Below are positions 1 to 8,642 of a stretch of DNA of 12,357 nucleotides, in pieces. Made by a program: the position numbers and the translations under genes. Within the stretch, counting starts at the first letter, position 1, and every line of letters begins with the position of its first letter. The notes under the pieces are model-generated. The model saw only the letters and a list, made by a program, of their open reading frames with translations, was not told the origin of the DNA and did no database searches. Source of the DNA: Beroe ovata (Eukaryota > Ctenophora > Nuda > Beroida > Beroidae); the NCBI GenBank assembly GCA_946803715.1, contig CAMPET010000042.1:45725-58081 (forward strand). The letters are read 5' to 3'.

Positions 1-79
1 GAGTGTGTGAGTGGAGCGGGGAGTGTGTGAGTGGAGCGGGGAGTGTGTGAGTGGAGCGGGGGAATGTGTGAGTGGAGAG
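1..79. repeat. 20-bp minisatellite, truncated by window edge
   Basis: Three exact head-to-tail copies of a 20-bp unit (GAGTGTGTGAGTGGAGCGGG) fill positions 1-60, and a diverged fourth copy runs to about 79. The array probably continues to the left of the window. It is G-rich on the plus strand and contains no open frame of interest. Confidence 0.95.
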
Positions 80-1791
80 AGAGCTGTTCTAGTCCCTCTA
101 GAGAGACTAAAGATTAAGTGTTCATTGTATGAGGGAAGAGGTGATTTCTTTATGAGTTAGGTGTGTTGTTGTTGTTTTTGCTGGATACGGTGTTGTAGCA
201 GTGTGGTCACTGTACTTTTGATGGCTTAGATTTCCTAATTCGTGATGGGGCAAAGGGTGTCATGTCAACCGATGTTTTGAAATTCGACATCATGAGGTGG
301 TACTGTTATTGTGTGAAACTCGGTGGTATAGACTAAACTTGGTGACCCAGGAAATATGCGAACAAACGGAAAAACAAAAACGATGATTAATAAATTTGAT
401 GAGAACAGCGGTTACAAAAAGTGCTCAGTTCCATACTTCGTTACAAACAAGCCTATTACACGATGTAGTAGAAGGTCGAACAGTTTCATCGCGTACTTTC
501 ATGATGTCGAGGTAAACTCACGTGGTAGTCTAAGTGAAACACGTGACATGAAGTGGTTGCCGAATGCCGCGTGACAGGGGAAGTATGTCACGTGATAGGT
601 CACGTGATGTATCTAACGAGTATCCAAACAATCTAGCTTGACTTGATACACAGCAACGAGCCGGAGATTTATTTAACACATAATACGATCAATAATGGAA
701 ATTAAGTTTCAATACTTTAACTTATACAATATACAAAGTTTCGAGGCAGCGATGTATGGCAGTGTTCGGCGACCTAGCAAGTACCATTGTGTGGGATTAA
801 GTTTTGCGATAAACGTATTGTTATCGCAAATTCATAGTTGTATGGTTTTATCCCAACATTATGTGTTTGTGAGTGTGTGTTTGCGTGAAATGGTAGAGAG
901 AGCGTAGTGGTTGTTTGGACACTCGTAGTAGGTGTCACAATCACTAAGTGTCTGTGACAATTAACAAAGTGAGGGAGAGAGAGAGCGGTCTAGACTGGAC
1001 TGATAGACAAAACGTGACACCAGTGGCGAACGAAATGTCATTGCGCCTTAGCCTGCGTATATGATGGTTGCATGGAATAGCGATGCAGTTTCATTTCCAC
1101 ATCAAGTGTAACGTGTAGTCACATGTAGAAAGTGTCAAGTAGCTGATGAACATCAGAGATCGTAGATGATTCTCGGTGATATGACCATCCTACTATCCTA
1201 GAGATACGAACTCACACAGAGACACAGACACAGCACAGAGACACACACAGACTCAAATACACTCAATGTGGGTGATATCGTGTGATTTTCGTTGTAACTC
1301 GGCTATGGAGTTTCGCTACGACTTACTATTTATAGCGACGTCTCTATCGAACATCTTGGAATGAAATCTCTCGCGGTCTGATGAATAACGCGCCGCGCAC
1401 ACAGCACAAAGGCCGCATTTTGTAATATTATTCAGTCCGACGTGTGGTGATTTTAAACGCATATATCATGACTGATAATAACGACGAGGGATATATTAGC
1501 AGCTTTATGCGGTCACATCTATCTAACATTCTATGATCCAGAGAGAGAGAGACATAATTAAATAGCAAGCCTCAAAACAGTCGCGGTTTTTCTTCTATTT
1601 TAACATACCGCACAAAGAGAGAGAATTTAATTAAATATATATCCACGATTTTTGTTGATTTTTAATTATTGATAGGCACGACAAATCATAATCATGCATT
1701 CATGAACATAACAAATATTCGATGATGTTCTATTGGGAGACCAGCATAAAACGAATGTGGACTGATATGTGGATGAGCTTGAGTGTCAACG

Positions 1792-1795
<4 letters not shown>
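80..1795. other. Intergenic or intronic DNA, no supportable gene
   Basis: I see no protein family in any frame here. The longest frames (356-574 and 695-907 on the plus strand) are about 70 codons, have unremarkable composition and match nothing I know. Contents are short GA tracts (about 971-984, 1541-1552, 1616-1624), a CA/GA-rich stretch at 1213-1262, a CACGTG cluster (listed separately), and AT-rich DNA at 1430-1740. Two similar pieces, a GA tract followed by TAATTAAAT, occur near 1541-1563 and 1616-1638. The region could be an intron or flank of a gene outside the window. Confidence 0.6.
519..608. promoter_or_regulatory. Cluster of four CACGTG E-boxes
   Basis: CACGTG occurs at 519-524, 540-545, 589-594 and 601-606. 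The last two lie in identical 10-mers GTCACGTGAT (587-596 and 599-608), spaced 12 bp apart. In animals CACGTG is bound by bHLH-ZIP factors (USF, MITF/TFE, Myc/Max), and GTCACGTGAC is the CLEAR-type site. A regulatory role is inference, since no adjacent transcription unit can be defined. The motif is also frequent elsewhere in this window, which weakens the case. Confidence 0.3.
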
Positions 1796-1828
<33 letters not shown>

Positions 1829-1831
1829 GTG
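1795..1831. repeat. (GT)n microsatellite
   Basis: An almost pure run of GT dinucleotides with one GC interruption near the right end. It is simple-sequence DNA with no coding interpretation. Confidence 0.95.
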
Positions 1832-1906
1832 AGCCTCATAGACTTCCACTAAACTACAGTTCTACATACTAAATTCATGGATCTCAGACCTACTGAAGAT
1901 CAACAT

Positions 1907-1952
1907 GATCACCATGAAATCAAATTGAAGATCACAATGAAATCAAACTGAC
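1907..1952. repeat. 23-bp direct tandem duplication
   Basis: Positions 1907-1929 and 1930-1952 are adjacent copies of a 23-bp unit beginning GATCACCATGAAATC, matching at 20 of 23 positions. A partial related motif (GAAGATCAACATG) precedes the first copy at about 1895. This looks like a small local tandem duplication. Confidence 0.85.
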
Positions 1953-2516
1953 TGATTGGATAGTCCCCATTGATGTTTCGCATTTAATGACAGAAGATGT
2001 AACATGAATGTCAAGAGAAAGAAACAATTCAGGTTCGTCGACCTCAATTCCCAACGTCCAACAACCTGGATAGGAAGTCTACCAGGAGCATCAAGTTTCA
2101 AAACGGTGACAATCGACATCTGGCGGTAATTATATTCACTGTGATATAACATGTCCAGGATACAAAATTCCGCATAATTGTAACACTTGAGCGCAAATCT
2201 AGTATCGTATTCTACAGAGACTAGGAAATCCGAAGACAATGTACACTACCTATGATGTACACTGTATACAGTGCAGCTGAAAATCCTGGACGTGAGGCTT
2301 TCTACTGATGAAATTTAATGATAGGAATTTTCCTGCGAGACACACACACTCTCTCTCTCTCAACTGCGATAATCAGGGGAGAGATGGGGGCTCAGGGTGT
2401 TATTATGAAGGAGCAAGAAGAAGAGATGACAAAAGTGAAGCATCACACGACACTAACTGAAACGAAAGGTGTGTTTGACATGGCACTGTTCACGCCAAGA
2501 GAAGAGAACAGAAGGA
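1953..2516. other. Non-coding stretch without a recognised gene
   Basis: No gene can be supported. A minus-strand open frame of 98 codons (1943-2239) has protein-like composition but opens with TTG and resembles no family I know. The stretch contains a perfect 14-bp palindrome, CACTGTATACAGTG, at 2260-2273, and a short CA/CT tract at 2341-2361. Confidence 0.5.
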
Positions 2517-2631
2517 CACACACACACAAACACAAGATCGCAAGCGCACNGACACCCACCCACACACACACACACACACCCACACACACACACACACACA
2601 CACATACATACACACACACACACACACACAG
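2517..2631. repeat. Compound (CA)n microsatellite containing an N
   Basis: CA repeats interrupted by CCCA and CATA variants. The unresolved base at 2550 lies inside a short non-repeat island. Peptides read from this stretch (His/Thr-rich on one strand, Val/Cys-rich on the other) are translations of the dinucleotide repeat and not genes. Confidence 0.95.
2550..2550. other. Single N, probable contig join in a microsatellite
   Basis: One undetermined base sits between GCAAGCGCAC and GACACCCACC. Unlike the N at 7342, no suffix-prefix overlap is visible across it. The true microsatellite length here should be treated as unknown. Confidence 0.6.
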
Positions 2632-2808
2632 ACCATATTGCTGTGGTTATAAGTGGCGAGTGTTTATCTAACACAGAGCGGGTTGAGTGTTTGTGTGTAC
2701 ATATATCACAGTTCCGGCCAATTTGTTTAATAAGAAACAGTACAAGTATACGATAATTGAAGACAGTTGTAACTATTATAGGGAGAAGCATGTCATGACT
2801 CTCCTATT

Positions 2809-2830
2809 TCACGTGTCTATCCACACGTGA
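2809..2830. repeat. Inverted repeat carrying two CACGTG boxes
   Basis: TCACGTGT (2809-2816) and ACACGTGA (2823-2830) are exact reverse complements separated by 6 bp, and each contains CACGTG. It could be a paired bHLH site or chance symmetry. A third related motif, TACGTGA, follows at about 2837. Confidence 0.5.
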
Positions 2831-2851
2831 GTTGCTACGTGAAGTGATGCA

Positions 2852-2876
2852 AAGAGAGAGAGAGAGAGGCAGAGAG
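2852..2876. repeat. (GA)n microsatellite
   Basis: A run of GA dinucleotides with one GGCA interruption near its right end. Confidence 0.9.
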
Positions 2877-2949
2877 ATTGTATCGGTAAGAAGCGTGTAA
2901 TTGCGTGATATGTTCACATCACAACACCATAGGAGTGGGAGAGAGAGCG

Positions 2950-2992
2950 GCGTGTACATGAAGTGTACATGGGAGTGTGTGTGCTGTGTATG

Positions 2993-3025
<33 letters not shown>

Positions 3026-3112
3026 ACATGGGAGTGTGTGTACTGTGTGTGCGTGTTTGTGTGTGTACTGTGTGTTTGTGTGTGTTTGTGTGTGTGAGCG
3101 TGTCTGTGTTTG
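2950..3112. repeat. Complex (TG)n repeat with internal duplication
   Basis: A TG-rich tract of about 160 bp. An 18-bp segment beginning TGTACATGGGAG occurs at 2964-2981 and again at 3023-3040, an offset of 59 bp, so the tract has also grown by segmental duplication or slippage of a larger unit. The Cys/Val-rich and His/Thr-rich reading frames across it are repeat translations. Confidence 0.9.
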
Positions 3113-4052
3113 TGCCTCATTGACTACACACTGCCATGCAAACGCAACATGACACTTTTACCGGCCATGGTATACAGGTATATGTATACTAGCATTATAC
3201 ACAAATAGTGAGCCATACTTGATAAGACAGACCAACATATTTCACTGCAAAACGGTAAAGAGTACATCATCCAGTATTTCACGCGATAATCCTATCCTAA
3301 ACTAATTATCACTTCTTCAATACATTTGTTTCATCTTGCACGCTAGCTTTGAAAGTAGGAAAATCACTGCAACATGATCAAAAGGGAAATAAATGGTTTC
3401 TAGGGAAAAGGATCAGCATTTATAATGTACATTTTCAAAACATACCAAAATACACTGTGCACATTATGTCGACTGTGGATGTTGTGCAAATGCACACCTT
3501 TAGCTGTTACGAAGCTTTCATACAAACACCTATCACCTATGCTTTCATGCGAATAAGAAACAGGAGGCACAAGTTACGACGGGAGAAAGTATTAGTATAC
3601 ATACCAGAATGTAGAAGAAGAGTAAACTAATGGCCCTGAATAACAAACGATATATCCGTGTATCTGGATACAAGTGACGACATAGGTATATATCAAGTGA
3701 TGGGGCAGTCAGGCTGGGACGAGCTGATGTAACGGAGAGAAGGGGACGAATGCACTTGTGATATGTGTATGTGCCTTCAACATAACTTATATTATGTGAT
3801 TTGTGGTCAATATGTAGAAATTGAGAAAAACCGGGCTGCATTGAAATAAGTGATCGCAAAGGCGTTAGCGAAATCAAGGATTGATAAGTGTTGCAAGACT
3901 AGAGAGAGAAAATGCCCCTTTGAAGTTGTGTTCAAGAAAGTTATCAAACGTGCGCGGTCACTTCAAAGACAAACTGCTATATTAGCCTTTGATGTGCCGG
4001 CTCTAGTGTCGTGGACTGTGGAAGAGGCGTCAATACTTTGCAATGAACGCAC
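3113..4052. other. Non-coding stretch without a recognised gene
   Basis: Open frames of 76 to 110 codons exist (3349-3630 plus, 3545-3877 minus, 3850-4080 plus). All three open with GTG or TTG-type codons, lack recognisable domains, and two overlap on opposite strands. I do not consider any of them a supported gene, although an internal exon of an unseen gene cannot be excluded. Confidence 0.5.
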
Positions 4053-4152
4053 ATTCGCGGCGGGCGCGCGTAAATTTTAATGCAGAAAGGACCTCAAATA
4101 TCTGCTGCGCGCGTCGTCGGCAGTATTAGGCGACGCGCGCGCCGCGCGCACG
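4053..4152. promoter_or_regulatory. CpG-rich patch with inverted repeat, possible promoter
   Basis: Two CpG-dense blocks (about 4055-4072 and 4107-4151) stand out from the TG/CA-rich surroundings. GCGCGCGTCG (4107-4116) and CGACGCGCGC (4131-4140) form a 10-bp inverted repeat with a 14-nt loop. About 120 bp downstream, GAAGATGGCGAC (4273-4284) resembles the YY1-type AAGATGGCGGC motif found at some animal transcription and translation starts. Its ATG opens a frame of only 14 codons, so an exon would have to splice soon after. The promoter call is inference. Confidence 0.25.
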
Positions 4153-4900
4153 ATTTCCAGAACGAATACCAACATAATCCTCATCAAACCCGTTTTGCTT
4201 GTTTTTAACGTCGTGTCCTGAACCTCACATTTCGTCATTTCATCGGCAGTGCAAACTGTACTGTCTAATTGGAAGATGGCGACATCTTTTTTTAAAACAG
4301 AGTTGTTTGAGACTAATTAAACTCGTTATCGCTCATATTCTGGCGATATTGGTTAGGGTTGATGCAATATCTTCCTTGAGTGAAAAACTCACGTGCCTCA
4401 AAATTTGTAAATGATAAGTAGCTGCCATGATGTAACTCTAAATACTACGTTTTGCTTTATACAGAAGTATCCTAGCAGTTTTTAACAAATTGTATCCTTT
4501 ACCTAACCGATTTAATTAAAATGATGAGCGTACTCCATAACTTCTTAATTGTACAGTTATTTCTGTTAAATCCCCCGCGATCTCGGAATTCATAATGGTT
4601 AATGGTATTCAACAGTTTAAACGTTTAGCATGTTAATGAGGCCATACTTGCATTCGGATCACGTAAACCATTGTGGAATTTGGAGCCCTTCGCTAATGCC
4701 ATACAGGTCGCTGTGATCTCCCCACTAGGTACATATGTTGTTGTTGTTCGACAACCACAATCGTTGTTGCTCTCACGTTGCTCGATATACACAAGTGTTG
4801 CTCACTTGCAATGTTCATGTAGGTATCTGGGTTTAACATTCGCGACCCGTCAGCGGAAATTTCATGCTCTTCTCACACTCACTTCGTAAAAGCCGTACAT
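4153..4900. other. Non-coding stretch without a recognised gene
   Basis: The sequence is AT-richer than its surroundings. The open frames at 4199-4414 and 4671-4889 (about 70 codons) show no conserved features and open with non-ATG codons. Nothing else is evident apart from a short GTTGTT run near 4737-4748 and one CACGTG at 4390-4395. Confidence 0.5.
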
Positions 4901-4982
4901 CCCACATACACACACACACATACACATACATACACACACACACACACATACACACACACACCCACACACACACACACACATA
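4901..4982. repeat. (CA)n / (TACACA)n microsatellite
   Basis: CA repeats with interspersed CATA and CCCA variants. The right end runs into ATGTGTGT (to about 4992), which can fold back on the terminal ACACACAT of the tract. Confidence 0.95.
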
Positions 4983-4994
4983 CTATGTGTGTAC

Positions 4995-6178
4995 CTACAT
5001 ATACCTACGTATGTTCGTCACAACTGTATAGAAAACAAATGTATGTTTTTATCTAGGTATCTATCCTAAATTGCTGCATTCTGTAAATCCTACAAAATGT
5101 CTTTCGCCAATCTTGCGATTATCCATATTCACCCGCCTAAAGGGTAATCGATTTATTTGCCACTTTCGGTTTTGCTGCCAGCATAACAACACATGTCTGG
5201 GGGATGTCGCGATTATTAACCCCAGTAAACGCCCGATTCCGCGGTACCTACTACCTATATATTTCATAGAGTTGAGGTAATTTCTGCTAATTGGAGAAGC
5301 ACAGCGGGTCTCAATCTAAGAGATTTGTTTGACCGACAACATAAATATGTAGTGAAATAGAGACTCCAAAATAACGTAGAAAGTATGTTGCTCTCGCTGG
5401 ACTTACTGGTTTTATCGGCAGCTATATCACCTTAATATGACAGTGTCTGCAATGTTAAACAGCTCAAATCAAGCTGTCAGCGCTCGCTGTCTGGTTAATG
5501 TTTCATTAATTATAACCCGACAGTCTGAAACTGACGGGTCTGTGATCAAGTTTGTCTGCGTATTTGCGCAAAGAAAATTCAACCTTTGTATAATACGTGG
5601 GCTCCCTGAGCAGCACTTCCCATGTCAAAGTACGTGGTGACAAAAAGAAGCTTCATGAAGATGGACAATTAAAACTGTAGGAGAGCGCTACTCTCAAAAA
5701 CAATTCATGAGGCGTCGTAACGTATGGATCATAATGATGTGTGTCCGTATATTATAATACTGAGATTGAGAAGCATGATGTACCTACTTAGATAAAGCAG
5801 CAACTTCCCTAATGTACACGTAATCAGGGAGCCAGAGTGTTTAGGCCATGACTGCATGTTCTGTTTGAGAGCGTTGCTGGTCTGCAGTATTTGGAGTGAG
5901 TGTTCTCCATCTTACCCGCGATGGAATCGCGTGTCGTAGTAGCCACTTTATAGTGTTGAATCTCTCTTTCTGAGCTAATTGAGACTCGAAGTCCCCGTAA
6001 GCCCACATATCATAGGTATATCAATGAGCTGTGAGTAGCTGGTGCCTTGCTAACAAGGGAAACCCGCACTATACTGCAGTCTCTACACCCGTGTCTCTAT
6101 ACCCGTGTAATACCCCTCTTTACTCGATACGTTGACCGTTGTCATCAAGTGCCATCATCGAGACAAGAGAGAGAGAGG
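4995..6178. other. Non-coding stretch with short hairpins
   Basis: No gene can be supported; the open frames are 60 to 69 codons and overlap on opposite strands. An imperfect inverted repeat is present at 5515-5539 (arms ACCCGACAGT and ACTGACGGGT, one mismatch, 5-nt loop). GGCTCCCTGA near 5599-5608 is the reverse complement of TCAGGGAGCC at 5824-5833. A 14-bp tandem duplication (GTCTCTACACCCGT) occupies 6079-6106 with one mismatch. Confidence 0.5.
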
Positions 6179-6188
6179 AAAGAAGCTC

Positions 6189-6231
6189 GTTGAGAGAGTG
6201 AGATTGTGACCGTTGAGTGAGATTGTGACAG
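6189..6231. repeat. About 20-bp tandem duplication next to a GA tract
   Basis: GTTGAGAGAGTGAGATTGTGAC (start 6189) is followed directly by GTTGAGTGAGATTGTGAC (start 6212), the copies differing mainly by a 4-bp indel. A (GA)n tract lies just upstream at about 6165-6177. This may lie in the upstream region of the sulfotransferase. Confidence 0.7.
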
Positions 6232-6515
6232 TTCGTGGAGATACCTTGCTTTTCTTGGTGTCAGGTTTCCACGGTCGACGCTGTAATCTCATTATGTATA
6301 CGTGCTGCTGCCACATCCACAGTTACACATCATATACAATTTGCACGCGTGTATGCATACGTATTTTCCTATCGTCTGGATTATAGTACTCCTCGAAATT
6401 CAGTGATTGCTGCTCTTCTCTTATTCATATTCATTGCTTTTGGTTATAGTTTGGATGTCTATTCCCTGTCAATGACAGTTATACGATGCTGGTCGGCCGG
6501 AGAAATCGCAATATC

Positions 6516-6623
6516 GTGAGTATTTGATGTGATTATAATTTTCGTTTCAAGAAATATCCAATCAGGCAAATTACATTATCGTACTATTTGCGACGTCTGG
6601 TTTCCCCATTCTGCGTGTGACAG
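6516..6623 (+). other. Candidate short 5'-UTR intron of the sulfotransferase
   Basis: GTGAGTATTT at 6516 fits an animal splice donor. A pyrimidine-rich stretch followed by GACAG ending at 6623 fits an acceptor, and together they would define an intron of about 108 bp ending 31 bp before the ATG. A TGA in frame with the ATG at 6640-6642 means any upstream exon would be untranslated. The acceptor lies inside the perfect inverted repeat GTGTGAC-A-GTCACAC (6615-6629). The consensus match is the only evidence. Confidence 0.2.
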
Positions 6624-6654
6624 TCACACACTCTGACTATGAGTTGTCACACCG

Positions 6655-8334
6655 ATGATTGCTCCCCAGATCAGGATATTGGCGGTCGTGGTAGCCCTTC
6701 TGCTGGTCATAGCGTTACTGAGTCGTGGCACTACACCCCGACCGATGGGATCAGCACTATATGAACCAACATTCTCCAGTTATGACCTACCAACCGAGAT
6801 GACACGTTCAATCGCGGTGACATCCATCGACACCCACGAGGTGACTGAAATAGCCCCACCCCAGCTGCTTCCAATTGTAACACAGAGACTGAGGGATTTG
6901 CAGCTCAGGGGAGGGGGCAACGCAAGGCACCATTCGACGGGCGAGTTCCACAAGATAGCCACCACTGAGTCCACCGTGTCTGGCGCCGGGAGAGGAGACA
7001 AACAGTCAGCACTACCAGTCAAACAGAAAAGGGGTGTCATGGTAACGAAGGGAGAATCACGTGGAGATCACGTGATTGATAATGCCGCGTCACGTGCGAA
7101 CATGACTGTTTTCTATGAGGAATCACCCGATGTAGCATCACTCCTCCCTGATAAGTACCTGTCAGATTACAGGAGTTTTTGCTGGTATTCACACCAAGCG
7201 GAACTGTTCTGTCTACCCAGTGTATACATTGCTGGCATTCCAAAGTGCGGGACCACTGACGTGTTTGACAAGCTCACGTGGCATCCCAAACTTGCCGTTC
7301 CCAAATACGGCAAGGAACACACCTACTGGAACAGGAGGAGANCACTCCTCCCTGATAAGTACCTGTCAGATTACAAGAGTTTTTGCTGGTATTCACACCA
7401 AGCGGAACTTTTCTGTCTACCCAGTGTATACATTGCTGGCATTCCAAAGTGTGGGACCACTGACGTGTTTGACAAGCTCACGTGGCATCCCAAACTTGCC
7501 GTTCCCAAGTACGGCAAGGAACACACCTACTGGAACAGGAGGAGACTAGGCAGAGTTGGAGGATTTATTGAGTACGATAAGCAGGTCCCCAAAATACCGT
7601 TCAGAGACTACCTCAAGAATTTCCCCATAGCTGAACAAGCCGACCCCCACAATTCCATGTTCGTGGATGGAACCCCCTCCTTGCTGTGGGACCTGGTGGG
7701 GTGGGACACCCGATACCCCGGTTATACCGAGCCCCCCTACACTAACGCTGACATGCTCCATGCAGTGGTACCCGGGGCTAAGGTAATAGTCATGGTCCGA
7801 GACCCCGTGAAGAGACTCTTCTCGGACTTTTCCTACTTTGACGCGGGCCGGTCAAGAGAGGAAAAGATGATGCGGACTCCGCTAACTTTTCACGATGATA
7901 TGAACGAGGAGTTAGGGCGGTTTAGGGGCTGCCTCGCGAACAACACGCTCAAAAAGTGCTGCCACTCCTCGGAAAACAGTATAAGACTGAGGCTTCACCT
8001 CGGGGTGTATGTGTGCTACATTGAGGAGTGGAAGAAACTGTTCCAGGACAACTTGATGGTGGTCACCTTGGAGGAGTACAGTCGAGATCCCGTATCCACT
8101 CTCTTCACCCTGTTTTCGTTCATCGGAGTTGAGCAGCCGGATAGGGACGAGTTGCATGCGTTCATCACAGACTCGGCTGTCAAGAACAGCAATGTGAAGG
8201 GTAAGGAACGCACGGGCAAAGCAGCTCTTGATGCCACAGTGCGGTTGCTGAGGGAGTTCTATGCACCGTATAACGACCAACTTGTCACGTTACTCAATGA
8301 TAACAAGTTCAACTTTGGGTGGGAGTCGGTGTAG
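6655..8334 (+). CDS. CHST15-like: Carbohydrate sulfotransferase 15-like (GalNAc4S-6ST family)
   Basis: Predicted Golgi type II membrane enzyme that moves sulfate from PAPS to a glycan; the human family member 6-sulfates GalNAc-4-sulfate in chondroitin sulfate. Residues 8-23 form the signal anchor, followed by a low-conservation stem to about 160. The 5'-phosphosulfate loop is GIPKCGTT (194-201, Lys197), followed by KEHTYWNRRR, equivalent to the family's KEPHWW segment. The 3'-phosphate site is RDPVKRLFSDFSYF (382-395, Ser390). DGTPSLLWD lies between them, and a C-terminal REFYAPYN motif ends the family domain. Sequons are at Asn149 and Asn429. An in-frame TGA at 6640-6642 and the membrane anchor support this start. 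Residues 162-228 recur as 230-296 across an N at 7342, so the loop appears twice; without this probable assembly duplication the protein is about 491 residues. The single open exon spans the whole catalytic domain. Family assignment is firm; the exact substrate is not. Confidence 0.93.
   Translation: MIAPQIRILAVVVALLLVIALLSRGTTPRPMGSALYEPTFSSYDLPTEMTRSIAVTSIDTHEVTEIAPPQLLPIVTQRLRDLQLRGGGNARHHSTGEFHKIATTESTVSGAGRGDKQSALPVKQKRGVMVTKGESRGDHVIDNAASRANMTVFYEESPDVASLLPDKYLSDYRSFCWYSHQAELFCLPSVYIAGIPKCGTTDVFDKLTWHPKLAVPKYGKEHTYWNRRRXLLPDKYLSDYKSFCWYSHQAELFCLPSVYIAGIPKCGTTDVFDKLTWHPKLAVPKYGKEHTYWNRRRLGRVGGFIEYDKQVPKIPFRDYLKNFPIAEQADPHNSMFVDGTPSLLWDLVGWDTRYPGYTEPPYTNADMLHAVVPGAKVIVMVRDPVKRLFSDFSYFDAGRSREEKMMRTPLTFHDDMNEELGRFRGCLANNTLKKCCHSSENSIRLRLHLGVYVCYIEEWKKLFQDNLMVVTLEEYSRDPVSTLFTLFSFIGVEQPDRDELHAFITDSAVKNSNVKGKERTGKAALDATVRLLREFYAPYNDQLVTLLNDNKFNFGWESV
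7139..7545 (+). repeat. 203-bp direct duplication split by an N
   Basis: Positions 7139-7341 recur as 7343-7545, with one N (7342) between them. I count four substitutions: one changes Arg to Lys (AGG to AAG) and three are silent, at the Leu, Cys and Lys codons. The first copy ends exactly at the N and the second begins exactly after it, the pattern expected when the end of one contig overlaps the start of the next but was not merged. A real tandem exon duplication would need its junction to coincide with the gap by chance. Confidence 0.9.
7342..7342. other. Single N, probable unmerged contig join
   Basis: This undetermined base gives the unresolved residue 230 of the sulfotransferase. Some scaffolding programs write one N where neighbouring contigs are predicted to overlap, which fits the duplicated flanks. 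The frame survives because the copy offset is 204 bp, a multiple of three. That preservation follows from the one-base filler and should not be read as selection. Confidence 0.8.
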
Positions 8335-8642
8335 TGTTCCGGTACCCGTATAGTGTATACAGGTATAGTTACTATAGTCGCTGTTACTGTAGCTGTCAAC
8401 ATACATAAACTTGTGATTGTTACTCGGGGCATAGCAGCGTTTCAGACGACTTAATGACTCATGTAAGATGATGAGTAAATGAAATGCTTAGAGAACATTG
8501 AGCCCCTCAGAGCTTTCACCTGATGTTAAGTGGAAACCATTCATACATGAATTTCGTTGAAAATTATTTTATTTTATTCCTTTTATACATTTTTATTTTG
8601 TAATATTTCTATTTTATGTTCACTTCCATTTAAATCTAGTTA

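Noticed and set aside
1943-2239. Minus-strand frame of 98 codons with protein-like composition
   Set aside because: It opens with TTG, has no recognisable domain, and no splice signals or neighbouring exons support it. I cannot exclude an exon fragment.
2318-2791. Open frames in both orientations rich in His/Thr or Val/Cys
   Set aside because: They are translations of the CA/GT microsatellite, carry an N, and overlap in several frames.
2901-3152. Cys/Val-rich small protein, or a His/Thr-rich one on the other strand
   Set aside because: The composition is set entirely by the TG repeat.
3349-4080. Three frames of 76 to 110 codons
   Set aside because: They start at non-ATG codons, two overlap on opposite strands, and none shows a motif, membrane segment or signal peptide.
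6235-6519. 94-codon frame with a hydrophobic segment upstream of the sulfotransferase
   Set aside because: It opens with GTG. Joining it through the candidate intron at 6516-6623 reaches a stop before the sulfotransferase ATG, so it is not an N-terminal extension. The hydrophobic run alone is not enough to call a gene.
7058-7096. Three CACGTG boxes inside the sulfotransferase coding region
   Set aside because: They lie in codons of the variable stem region and have no separate regulatory support.
7220-8280. Other-frame and antisense frames over the sulfotransferase
   Set aside because: They are shadows of the real coding frame, and the 7220-7549 frame simply repeats because the DNA is duplicated.
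6655-8334. True internal domain duplication giving two PAPS sites
   Set aside because: The copy boundaries coincide exactly with the N, and the copies differ mostly by silent changes, so an unmerged contig overlap is far simpler.
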